Source: Corylus avellana
Lineage: Eukaryota > Streptophyta > Magnoliopsida > Fagales > Betulaceae
Direction of reading: 5' to 3'
NCBI RefSeq assembly: GCF_901000735.1
Contig: NC_081541.1
Location: 9,911,055 to 9,975,054, forward strand
Length of the DNA stretch: 64,000 nucleotides
Under the pieces are notes generated by a model. It was not told where the DNA came from. It worked only from the letters and a program-made list of their open reading frames with translations, and did no database searches. Position 1 is the stretch's first letter. Every line of letters begins with the position of its first letter. Made by a program: the position numbers and the translations under genes. Positions 49,155 through 59,901 of this stretch are shown here, piece by piece.

Positions 49155-52100
49155 CAGTGGTAGAGAGACAGGGGGCGACCTAGGGGCAGGCGCCCCCGGT
49201 TATAAAAAAAAAAAAAGGTTAAGTAATTTTAAGTCCAAAGTTGGAGGGCGCCCCTGGTAAAAAATTTCAATATCATTACCGCCCCTGCAAAATATTTTTA
49301 CCGCCCTAAAAAAAAAAACTCAAGTCTCAACGCTCCAGCACCAGCACGGCAATACACTAAACAAAGGAAAATAATAATAATAATAATCTTACCCTAAATC
49401 CCTAACCCCTCTTCTAGACTCCAACCTCAACCTATCCTGCGACTCAAGCGTGGACTATGCAGCACTCCGTCTCTCATCAACCTTGAATTGCTTAGCTGCA
49501 CCATCGGCATTTTCATGCCACGGCCGCCCACGATGATAGCCCATCTAACTAATTTTTCGTTTTTTGTTTTCTTTGATTGATTTTCATGAACTTTGTTCGA
49601 TTTTAGTTTATGAATTTTGTTGGTTTAACTCATTTGTCTAACATGGTGATTCGGTTTTTGCTGGTTCAGAACTCAGAAGGGAAACATATAAAGAAAGTTT
49701 GATTGTGTGTGTGAGGGTGGTGAGAAACAAAGGGATTGGTAGTGCCGTAGTGGGGAGAGATGGGAACTTGGGAAGGCTATTTGTGATCACACTCTTGAAG
49801 CCAACAAACACCGATTAATGACAAAACTTGAATCGGGCTCCACACTCCACTTTTGACTGACTCTGTGAGTAATGAGTATCTCCTCAGTTGCTTAACTTGC
49901 TTTATGTTTATAAATATATTCGGTTCCTAGAGACACGAGATACATGAATAATTAAGGCATCAAATTTTTTTTTTTTTTTTTTTTGTTGCTACTCTCCTCA
50001 GTCCTAACCACATGATAGCTTTGCTTACTTTTACTAATTTACATTTGGCCCATAAAAACAACAAGACTCAAGAGATACTTTTGTATATTATTCACAGTAG
50101 TTAATTTGTTTCTAGTATATAAATTCAGGGATATCTCTGGCCTTGGCTTTAAAAGTATTGCCTACCTTTGGAACCTTCCCCACTAGAACACCACAACCCA
50201 CAAGAGAGAAAGAGAGAGAGAATGCATCTCTCTTACTATGTAAAGTGATATATCAATATATTTGGTTGGTACTGCTTAGAAAAGTGAGAAATAATTTTAT
50301 TGTTTATTTATCCTATTCAAGAACTTTATAGATTTTAAGGGATATCATATTCAATAACTTTATTGTTTATTTATTCATTTTGTAGATTGTAGTGCGGCGC
50401 TCTCATTGTAGATGCGTATTTCTCCTTTAATTGGGCTATTTGCAAACTCTAATATGATTGACTGAAATTTATTGAGCTTTTTAATTGTGATATATCTCTT
50501 ATTTTCATCATTTTGTTTTTCTTATTCTAATAAAAACAATCTTGTTGTTTTTTTTGTAAGGTGTGTTTTATATATTTTGGGATTTTGTCAAGCATCAACG
50601 AGTTTCGGAAGATTATTGCCAATCTCAGGTTTGTTCTTTTTATTAATTCATTTTAGGCTAATAGCTATCGGAATATGCTAATAATTTTATTATAATATCA
50701 TTAGAAACTTATAGTATGTTTCATTAGACATGAATTGTTTAGTGTGAGAATTAAAACTAATAGATAAATAATTTTCCAGGTTTCTGAAAATTCTTAGATT
50801 ACATTATGGGCAAGCAAAAAACAATTGATGCATTTTTTAAGAAAAATGGTGTTGATTCAAATTCTAAAATGTCTTCCTCGACATCCAATCCTCAAACTTT
50901 AGCTCATGAACAACGCTTTTCTAAGATGCTAAGAATTGAATCTCAAGTAGTTGAACCATTTGATATTTCTACTCTACAACATGATCCTGGGTTACGTCCT
51001 CAAATATGAGAATATCCTGTTAATCAACGGGATGAAATTAGATGTGCTTATCTTAAAGTCGGTCCGAATAGGTTCATTCCTTCTAGTAGTTCTGGATATC
51101 AGTTTTCGGGAACTGAAAAAAAACCGTCGAAGATTTCAATCATCTTGGTATAAGATGTTTAATTGGTTTGAATATTCTAAGAACAAAGATGTTGCTTATT
51201 GTTTACCCTGCTTTCTTTTTGCTAAAAAGCCAACGTGGCGGTTTGGAGGTAGTTGATTTACTATTGAAGGATTTCATAATTTGAAGAAAGTTTATGATAG
51301 TACGCATTGTTCTTTTTTGGTCCACATGGGAAATGAGCCATGTTCACCTCATAATAATGCTGTTAAGTGTTGTGATAATTTGAAGAATCAATATCAACAT
51401 ATTGATAAGGTGATAGATAAGCAAACTTCGGAAGAAAAATTGAACAATCAATTGCGATTGAAGACTTCAATCGAATCTATTCGGTATTTAGCATATCAAG
51501 GATGTCCTTATAGAGGTCACGATGAAGGTCTCGATTCTAAAAATCGTGGCAATTTTCTTGAGTTGATAAAACTTGTGTCCAATTTCAATGACGATGTTGC
51601 CAAGGTTGTTTTAGAAAATGCTCCACAAAATGCAAAATATACTTCACCTCAAGTCCAAAAAGATATTTTACATGTCTTGGCAAAAAGGGTGCGAGATGCA
51701 ATTCGTGAAGAAATTGGTGATTCAAAATTTTGCATTATTGTTGATGAGGCATGAGATGAGTCTAAGAGAAAACAAATGACTATTGTTTTGAGATTTGTTA
51801 ACAAAGATGGTTTTATACAAGAATGCTTCTTTGATATTGTCCAAGTTAAAGATACATCGGCATTGACTTTAAAAGATAAAATATCTGATGTTGTTTCTCA
51901 AAATTGTCTTGATATTCAAAGTATTCGTGGACAAGGGTATGATGGTGCTAGCAATATGCGTGGTGAATGGAAAGGATTGCAAGCATTATTTCTTAATGAA
52001 TAGTCTTGTGTATACTATGTTCATTATTTTGTACATCGATTATACTTAGCATTAGTTGTTGCATTTCGAGAGGTAATTGTTGTTCATGATTTCTTCTCAA

Positions 52101-53520
52101 ATTTGAATTTCATTATCAATGTGGTTAGTATTTCATGTAAACGTCATCGTGATCTGCAAGATGCTCAAGAAGCAGATATCGCATATTTGATAGCTATTGA
52201 TGAACTTGAAACTGGAAAAGGTGCTAATCAAATTGGCACTTTGAAACGAGCTAGTGATTTTCGTTGGGGTTCTCATTTTTATTCTATTTGTAGCCTACTA
52301 TGGCTGTTTAATCCTACTTGTTAAGTGCTTGAAAAGATTATAAAAGAAGGATCCACTTAATCTCAACGTGGGGATGCTGATGCTGCTTATGAAATGATTA
52401 GATCATTCAAATTAATATTCATTTTACATTTGATGAGGGAAATCATGGGTACCACTGATTGTCTTTGTCAACATTTACAACAAAAATCTAAAGACATCTT
52501 GAATGCTATGCAATTAGTTTCTAATACAAAAACACTCCTTCAAAAATTGAGAAATGAAGATTGGGATAATTTTCTTGAGAAAGTAGTATCTTTCTCTAAG
52601 AAATTTAAAATAGACATTCTGGATTTGGGTGCTCGTTATGTTAAAGGCCGAGGTTGTCTTCAACGAGATCGCATTACGGTGGAACATCATTATCATTTTG
52701 ATGTATTCAATGCTGCTATAGACTTTCAATTGCAAGAGCTCGATTGTAGATTTGGTGAAAGGACAATGGAACTCTTGACACTTAGTTCAGCTTTGGATCC
52801 AAATGATGCTTATAAATCATTTAATATTGAGGATATATGTAGTCTTGCAGATGAGTACTATTCTCTTGATTTTTCTAAGCAGGAAAAAATTATTTTGAGA
52901 TTTCAGTTGAAGAAATTTGAAGTTGATATGCTTGATCATCAGAAACTACAAAAATTGTCTTCCATTGCGGAATTATGTCGAGGATTGATAAAGGCAAGAA
53001 AATCAGATACATATTATCTTATTGATAGATTGATTCGTCATGTTTTGACTCTTCCGGTGTCTACAGCAACTACCGAACGAGCATTTTCAGCAATGAAAAT
53101 TGTTAAAACAAGACTTCGTAACAAAATGGAAGATGAGTTTCTTGGAGATAGTTTAGTTGTCTACATTGAAAGGGAAACTGCTAAAAGTTTCGATTCAGAT
53201 TTGATACTTGATGATTTTGTTTCTCTAAGACCGCGCGCTTAGAATACAATTTTAGGCACTTTGTATTTTGTATTTTTCTTTTCTATTGTACTAGTGCCTA
53301 TATGGTAACTGATATATCAATTTAACATATATTTATGAAGTCAGATACATATGCTTTTTGTAATACATATATTGTGGTATAATTTCTTTTTTTGATTGTA
53401 TTTACCATATTATAATAAAAATATAATATATAAAGAGAACAAAAAAAAAAAAAAAATTATCTGTATATTTTATTATTTTATTGACGCCCTTAGTAGAATG
53501 AATTATTGGATCAGCCACTG
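49155..53520 (+). mobile_element. Decayed autonomous hAT transposon
   Basis: 4.37 kb. The left end is CAGTGGTAGAGAGAC and the complement of the right end is CAGTGGCTGATCC. GC-rich subterminal words (GGGGCAGGCGCCCCC) follow the left end, and GACGCCC precedes the right. The octamers outside the two ends (CACGTGTT and CTTAATAG) do not match, so there is no target duplication. It carries a dead transposase gene and sits exactly between the two duplicated units. Confidence 0.85.
50806..53242 (+). pseudogene. hAT transposase pseudogene (zinc-finger MYM-type 1-like)
   Basis: Intact relatives cut and paste hAT elements and are often annotated in plants as zinc finger MYM-type protein 1-like. The reading starts MGKQKTIDAFFKK (50806). 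It continues through a TTF-type zinc-finger region (NWFEYSKNKDVAYCLPCFLF), a DUF4371-like core (GCPYRGHDEG, FCIIVDEA, GQGYDGASNMRG) and the C-terminal hAT dimerisation motif (LPVSTATTERAFSAMKIV, about 53050-53105), to TAA after RPRA. The frame shifts once near 51115 in an A-run. Nonsense codons occur at 51007, 51254, 51752, 52001, 52322 and about 52358. The gene cannot make a full transposase. The last 282 codons remain open. Confidence 0.93.
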
Positions 53521-54150
53521 CTTAATAGGGTCATTTATTTGTATATATAGATTCTTGTGTATATACTTGTGAGATTTGTGTCCTTTATTGAGAAATTCAT
53601 TATTCATATTCATGGAAAGTCTCAATATCCATAAATTTTTAGAAAGTAAAAAGTTTTCAAAGTGCATAAAACTCCAATTGTTTGCATTGTGCATAACAGA
53701 AAATATTACAATGACAGTAACTTTTCAACCTCTATTTATTTATTTATTTATTTTTTCACATTGTATTCCACTATAAACTACACTTTATAGCTTTCCATTT
53801 TCTCAACGCTTTTTTTTTTTTTTTTTTTTTCATGTTCTTGAATCAAGTGATAAGTCATTCTATATCTAATAAGTGATAATAAAAAAAAAGTTTTAAACGA
53901 AATTTTAAAAATAAAAGAAAGTGTTTTGATTGACATATTAAATTATATAAAAATATTTGATTCTTTTTTAAATGTACCGCTTATAAAATTTGATTGACAA
54001 TACATGTTACGGTTGCTTATGAAGAAATAATTTTTTTTCAAAATTAAATTTGATAAAATCCTACCTAAGATCGACAATGTCACGAGAAAAATTAAATGGA
54101 ATATCCATATTACCAATTGAAAATGAGATGTTAGAAACTTTGATTATAAA

Positions 54151-54270
54151 AACTTAATTAGTAATTATGCATCATAAAAAGTAAGCATAATGACTTTTAA
54201 ATAAAAATATAACTTAATTAGTAATTATGCATCATAAAAAGTAAGCATAATGACTTTTAAATAAAAATAT
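54151..54270 (+). repeat. Perfect 60-bp tandem duplication
   Basis: Bases 54151-54210 and 54211-54270 are identical (AACTTAATTAGTAATTATGC ... AATAAAAATAT). Unit A has the sequence once (near 48047). Confidence 0.98.
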
Positions 54271-54456
54271 ATAATATAAATGTTAAAATAAATATAAAAT
54301 AATTAATATTTAAATATAAGAAAAATGCTCCACTTAAACTTATTGTTATATTAGTGTACTTTTCTTTGATTCCATGTTTTTCCCTCTGACATGATTTTTT
54401 TCCAATCCTCTACTCACGGGCCACGGCATTAGAGTTTGGAGTCTTTGGATCTGTCC

Positions 54457-54956
54457 AATTTTTTATTTTTTTTTTATTTTTAAATCAAATAAGGAAAAGC
54501 AGGTTATACGATTAAAAGACCACAAAAGGGGTGGGCACTCCGACAACAAAGCCCAAAAGATAAATGTAGTACAAATACATGAACAAATTTTGGATCAGGT
54601 TCAAAAGGACCCAATAGTAGGCAATAGTTTTGCCGATGGTCCCAAAAGAACCATAACAAGCCGGGCCTTTTCTAGAGCCGCACAAGGCGGTGACAAATTG
54701 CAAAAGAACTCCGTGAAGAGTCTGTTGCGGTAAAGGCAACAACCATTGTTAAATGGTTGTTGCAGAGCAAGCATTGCAGAAAACCAAATAGAATCTGTTG
54801 AAGGACATCCACAAGCATCAAAAATCTCTCCCACTAGATCAAACCACTTCGGTACAAAAAAAAAATTATAACCGACAAAAAAACAAAAAAAAAAAACAGC
54901 GAAGACTGACAGAAAATACAAACCAACAACGACCCAGGGAGACAAAACCCCAACCG
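54457..54956 (-). mobile_element. Insertion of about 500 bases in unit B
   Basis: Unit A reads straight through from TTTGGACCTG to CTATTTGAAGTG, whereas unit B is interrupted here. The insert starts with a T-rich tract, consistent with a poly-A-tailed retroelement on the minus strand, and has A-rich stretches at its other end. Its family was not identified. A similar AACAATAAACCCAATACAAA-like segment occurs near 56010. Confidence 0.55.
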
Positions 54957-55267
54957 TCTATTTGAAGTGTCCAGTGTTTGACGTTTCCCATTAGTTTTGG
55001 AATTGCATTAGCGGCATAGATTTCTTACATTCTTTCTCCCAACCCACTTGAACTCCTTTGTTTTTAGCTGACTTTTAACTTCTATAAACGACACTCTTTT
55101 TTGGCCATTATGTGGACTGAGCCAAAAACAGAGAGCAACATCATTAGAAAGCATCCACTCTGTTAAGCTTGGCATAAATATTAAGTCGCTAAATTAATAT
55201 CTTTGCAAACCACTTATTCTTGGATTACTCATCTTCTTATTCTTAATATGAGATCGAGACCAACACT

Positions 55268-55329
55268 TAATGACGAATTTGAGCTCCGGCCACCAAATTA
55301 TTTTGAAAGCAACCCTTTACTTAAATAGA
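55268..55329 (+). pseudogene. Relic of an amine oxidase last exon (unit B)
   Basis: [16 protein letters not shown] plus TAG, the counterpart of the relic at 48737-48786 and of the real 3' end at 46739-46795. It is too short to be functional. Confidence 0.75.
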
Positions 55330-55693
55330 CATTCTTACAAAAATATACTTTGATACAAATTATATATGTTCCTTCTACTTTTCTGCAAATGGCCAAGGAA
55401 CAAGTAGGATTGATCGGTGTCAAAACGTCGAAGTCCAGCTCTTCAAATTTGTTGTTTGAGAGTTGCACAATTCATGATCAATGACCATTCTTCACAAGTT
55501 TTAGCAGGGAATTCACGGCACTCCCAATTGTCTTAATCAGGGGGATTTATTGCGGATTTTCCAGTTCTCTGCCCACGACATCTAATGGCGCTAGATGTTT
55601 CTGTCAAGCCAACTCCCTTGGTTGTTAGCCAGAATCAAAGATTCCTCTTAGCCAGAAGCTTCACGTTAGAAATTTTAAAAATTACAAGTGACA

Positions 55694-56391
55694 CGTGTTA
55701 GACTTGAAATACCAAAGCGGAAAAGAATGGTCTTCATGTACAACAAATTAATAAATCTAACGTAAATAAGAAAACTGCATTTCTTTCTTTTTTTTTTTTT
55801 TTTTTTTTTTTTCCTTTTTCTTTTATATTCAACTGCATTTATTCTTCAAGTACAATAATTTAATAAATCTAGCATATTTATTTATTTTTTTAATTAAATT
55901 CTAAAAGGGGCTACAATGAAAGATATTTACCACTCTTGATCTACAAGGAAAAGAGAGTAAAAGGTCCTAAAGAAAAACAACAAAAAAACTGAAAAATGAA
56001 TGGACTCTCCAACAATAAACCCAATACAAAAACAATAGGGTAAAGTTATAAACAATAAAAAATTAAACAAATAAGTGTCTCGGTCTTTTGAATAGAACCG
56101 CATATAGCAGTAATATAAGCAAAAGAAAACAAGATCAATCACTCAATATATGTGGTATATGTGGAAAAGAAAGGCACTAATAAGACAACTTTCACTTATC
56201 CGCACGGACCGTACCAAAAGACTCCAATCAAAATCAAAATTCCAAGTTTGATTTTGGCTGTTGGCCTAATTGGTAAAAAAAGAAGAAACAAACAAACAAG
56301 CCGAACTTCCCCAAGTTTGATTTGACGAGTCGAAATAAAAAAAAATGAAAGAAAAAATATTTGAGTTGACAACCAGTCCAATCTAATTGAA
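55694..56391. other. Upstream region of the lectin receptor kinase
   Basis: A long T-rich tract (55782-55815) and A-rich DNA. A GTTGGCCTAATTGGTAAAAA piece near 56259 resembles a SINE A-box. No gene. Confidence 0.4.
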
Positions 56392-56472
56392 GTGCAGAAT
56401 TTTGCATTATCTGCCATTTTTCACTTCAGACATCTTTACTCTCCACTTGGTTCTTTCCCTCTTGTAGCAACA

Positions 56473-58863
56473 ATGGGTGGTGCTAGAATTTTTCTTTGGT
56501 CTTTTCCATTCTTTCTCTCCTTACTTTGCTCTTGCGCTCAGATGAGTGGCAGTAAAATTGATTTGGGTTCCAGCATCACTGCAGGAGCCAGTTCTTCATG
56601 GCAATCACCCTCAGGTGATTTTGCTTTTGGATTCTACCCTCTTGTCACAGGCTTGTACCTTGTTGGCATTTGGTTTGATAAGATCCCGGAGAAAACTTTG
56701 GTTTGGTCAGCAAATCGCGAGGATCCAGCCCATAAAGGATCCGCCATCAAATTATCGCTCACCGGCCAACTTGAACTTACACACTCAAATGGGACTCATT
56801 TTTTCGTACACAGTGGCACGTCCGTCAATTCGGCTTCAATGCAAGATGATGGGAATTTCGTCTTGCTAAACCGTTCCAGTGGAATCCTCTGGCAGAGTTT
56901 TGATTCCCCTACAGACACTATTTTATTAGGTCAACGTTTGACTATGGGCCAGAAGCTCTACTCCAATGCCAACGGCTCAGTTGACTACTCGATTGGCCAA
57001 TACATGTTGGAGCTTCAGCAGATGGACGGCAATCTTGTGCTATCCGCCTTTCGGTTTGCTGATCCGGGTTATTGGTACACTGGTGCAACTAATGTCAACA
57101 TAAGCCTAGTTTTCAACCAGAGCACTGCTTTCATGTATCTTATTGTTGAGAATAACGCTTCAATCTCATACAATATGACGAAAAGTACTTCAGTGCGCAC
57201 ACCTATTGAAAATTACTACCACCGAGCAACTATCAATGACCATGGAAATTTCCAACAGTTGGCTAGGCTTAAAGGAAATAACAACCAATGGCAAGTTGTG
57301 TGGCAGGCCATTACGGAGCCTTGCACTGTGAATACTATTTGTGGGGTGTATGGCTATTGCCAGGTGCTTGATAATGTAACAATCACCTGCAATTGCTTGC
57401 CTGGTTATTCACCGTGGGATCCATACGTTCCCTCCAAAGGGTGCTATCCAGAAGTAGTGATTGATTTTTGTGCGGCAAATTCTTCGACTTCAGATTTCAC
57501 AATCAAAACAATGGAGGATACAGATCTCACAAACGACATGTATGCAGATTTGGCGAGAATAAACACAGACGAGGATGGGTGCAAGAAGGCTGTGATGGAT
57601 GACTGTTTCTGCATGGCTGGTGTTTTTAATCCCTCTGGCTCTGGCTCTGACCAAAATTTTTGTCTCAAGAAGAGGATGCCTTTGTTGAATGGTAGAAAAA
57701 GCAACCCTGCCACTAAAAATTTTATCGCATTTTTGAAAGTCCCTGTGGTGAATAACAGTGCACAAGTTCCTCCTAAGAAGAGAAAGGATTCTCCATCCTC
57801 TGTTGTTCTACTGGCAAGCCTTTTATTGTGCTTGATACTCGCTCTACTCTTTGCAGCCATTGCCATTTATCATCATCCTCTGTTTCAACGTTACATGCAT
57901 GTCCAGCCGCCTCCAAAACCCAAGGCAGTGGAGATAAACCTGAAGGCATTTTCATTCCAAGAGTTGCGAGAAGCGACGAATGGATTCAAGAATAAACTAG
58001 GCGAAGGAGCATTTGGTGCTGTCTACAGCGGATTCCTAACCATGGAAGATGAAGAGGTTGTTGAGGTAGCTGTTAAACAGTTGGAGAAGATGATTGAACA
58101 AGGTGAGAAGGAATTCATTACAGAAGTCCAAGTAATTGGTTTAACTCATCACAAGAATCTTGTGCGGTTGTTGGGTTTTTGTAACGAGGATAATCACCGC
58201 CTTCTGGTTTATGAGCTAATGAAGAATGGGAGTCTATCGAGTTTCCTGTTCGGGGAAATTCGACCCAGCTGGGAACGCAGAGCTGAAATAGTTCTCGGAA
58301 TCGCAAGAGGGTTGTTGTATTTGCATGAAGAGTGCGATACCCAGATCATCCACTGCGACATAAAGCCGCAGAATGTTCTTCTCGACAACAATTACACTGC
58401 TAAGATATCAGATTTTGGCCTGGCAAAGCTACTAATGAATGACCGATCTCGAACAAGCACCAATGTAAGAGGAACGATGGGATATATGGCACCCGAATGG
58501 CTCAAGAATGCACCTGTGACGACCAAGGTGGATGTTTACAGCTTTGGGGTTCTTTTACTTGAGATTATCTTCTGCAGAAGGCAGATAGAAATGCGTTCAA
58601 CTGATGAAGACAGAGAGGGCGAGTATGTGATTCTGACCGATTGGGTTCTATACTGCATGAGAGCTAGTAATTTAGAAGCCACTGTGAGTTATGATTCTGA
58701 AGTTTTGAGCAATTACAAGAGGTTTGAGAGGATGGCAATGGTAGGATTATGGTGCGTATCTTCTAATCCAACTCTTCGACCATCGATGGAAAAGGTTGTG
58801 GAGATGTTAGAAGGAAATGTTGAAGTTGGTGTTCCACCTCTGATTGATGCACAAATGTTTTAA
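56473..58863 (+). CDS. G-type lectin S-receptor-like Ser/Thr kinase (LECRK type)
   Basis: A plasma-membrane receptor kinase of the LECRK1/3/4 type, a group linked in other plants to defence signalling. It is intronless and 796 residues from the ATG at 56473. The same frame opens 27 codons earlier at 56392, but the signal peptide [20 protein letters not shown] begins at 56473. The B-lectin domain follows ([60 protein letters not shown]). Next come an EGF/PAN-like Cys-rich part ([20 protein letters not shown]) and a membrane span ([20 protein letters not shown], about 440-465). The kinase begins with [12 protein letters not shown] and Lys in VAVKQL, then [17 protein letters not shown] and GYMAPEW. 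HCD in place of HRD makes it a non-RD kinase. An AATAAA lies at 58937. All kinase essentials are present. Confidence 0.96.
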   Translation: MGGARIFLWSFPFFLSLLCSCAQMSGSKIDLGSSITAGASSSWQSPSGDFAFGFYPLVTGLYLVGIWFDKIPEKTLVWSANREDPAHKGSAIKLSLTGQLELTHSNGTHFFVHSGTSVNSASMQDDGNFVLLNRSSGILWQSFDSPTDTILLGQRLTMGQKLYSNANGSVDYSIGQYMLELQQMDGNLVLSAFRFADPGYWYTGATNVNISLVFNQSTAFMYLIVENNASISYNMTKSTSVRTPIENYYHRATINDHGNFQQLARLKGNNNQWQVVWQAITEPCTVNTICGVYGYCQVLDNVTITCNCLPGYSPWDPYVPSKGCYPEVVIDFCAANSSTSDFTIKTMEDTDLTNDMYADLARINTDEDGCKKAVMDDCFCMAGVFNPSGSGSDQNFCLKKRMPLLNGRKSNPATKNFIAFLKVPVVNNSAQVPPKKRKDSPSSVVLLASLLLCLILALLFAAIAIYHHPLFQRYMHVQPPPKPKAVEINLKAFSFQELREATNGFKNKLGEGAFGAVYSGFLTMEDEEVVEVAVKQLEKMIEQGEKEFITEVQVIGLTHHKNLVRLLGFCNEDNHRLLVYELMKNGSLSSFLFGEIRPSWERRAEIVLGIARGLLYLHEECDTQIIHCDIKPQNVLLDNNYTAKISDFGLAKLLMNDRSRTSTNVRGTMGYMAPEWLKNAPVTTKVDVYSFGVLLLEIIFCRRQIEMRSTDEDREGEYVILTDWVLYCMRASNLEATVSYDSEVLSNYKRFERMAMVGLWCVSSNPTLRPSMEKVVEMLEGNVEVGVPPLIDAQMF

Positions 58864-59901
58864 GATAAAATTATATTATATCTTCCCCTGTATATGTTTT
58901 CAGTTTTTATTTGTAAGTTTCTTCAATTTGCATCATGAATAAAAGAACTTCAAAATCCAATAGTGTGATCTATTATAAATTTTTTAAAGCCATATCAGTA
59001 TTGGAGAGACACAATACACAAAAGGAGCTTGAAAATCACGTTTAACATTACTTCTCAACCTTCTACCCAATTTGCAATGTACCCTCAATAAAATATAACT
59101 ACACCCTCAGTGGGAGGTAACCCAGGACTAGTCGTGGGAGGGGTTCTTACTTCTCAGGCAAGGTACTCCATTAGGATTTAATAAAAAATCCCAACAGAAA
59201 TGAGACATTGCAAATTGATAGGATACATTACAAAAATTAAGACATTGTTGAAAATTGGGATTATATATGTACATATAAAAGAGAGAAAAACTAAAAAAGT
59301 TAGAAGCTGCAAACTTTCTGAACAAATTAACATTGCACAATGAACAAGTTAATGTTTTTTCACTGATCCATCTGTTTTTCTAAAACCCAGTAGTTTTTAC
59401 AGGTTGATAATAATAAAAGACTTGTTCATGAAGATAAAAGAGTATCACTGGCTGGCTATGAATTTCTAACTACACAAATGGAAGTCCAGAGACCAAGCTA
59501 CCAACAACTCAAGGAAAATTCAAAGTTCACAGGTCCAGAACTATAGAGCAGTGGAAGCGGCATATTCTGCTGCAATTATGGTGGTGGAATCATCCATTGA
59601 CCACGGGTTTCCAACTGGAAATGACATGTATAACAAATCCAAAAAGAGTTAAAAATATGTCCCATGGGTCCATGACTCAACCAGTTGCACTCTGGACAAA
59701 CATATTTGGAATTTGGAGAGAAAATGACCCCCCTTTAGACGCTGATTAGTAGTTTCTAGCCGACATATTTGACTTTTTTTTTTCTTTTTTTTTTGTCTGT
59801 CTTGTGGAAATCTTTCATAAAAATTTTCATAGAGATATATTTGTGTATAGGAATATACATAAAGGCTGTTCTCCTTTTCTGGGTTCCCACAGCACTTAAC
59901 A
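58864..59901. other. Spacer between the two lectin receptor kinases
   Basis: The 3'UTR of the first gene runs to about 58960. The rest contains the promoter of the second, including a W-box core (TTGACC) near 59597. No other gene was seen. Confidence 0.45.

Larger units (their letters stand above)
53521..55693. repeat. Segmental duplication, unit B
   Basis: Collinear with 47405-49154, starting at the right end of the hAT element. It is longer than unit A because of a roughly 500-base insertion (about 54457-54956) and a 60-base tandem duplication (54151-54270). The homology ends near ACACGTGTT at about 55698, the same word that abuts the hAT element in unit A. Confidence 0.92.

Noticed and set aside
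54512..54945. Minus-strand open frames of 76 and 114 codons
   Set aside because: They lie inside the insertion that distinguishes unit B from unit A and have a low-complexity hydrophobic/Phe-rich composition.
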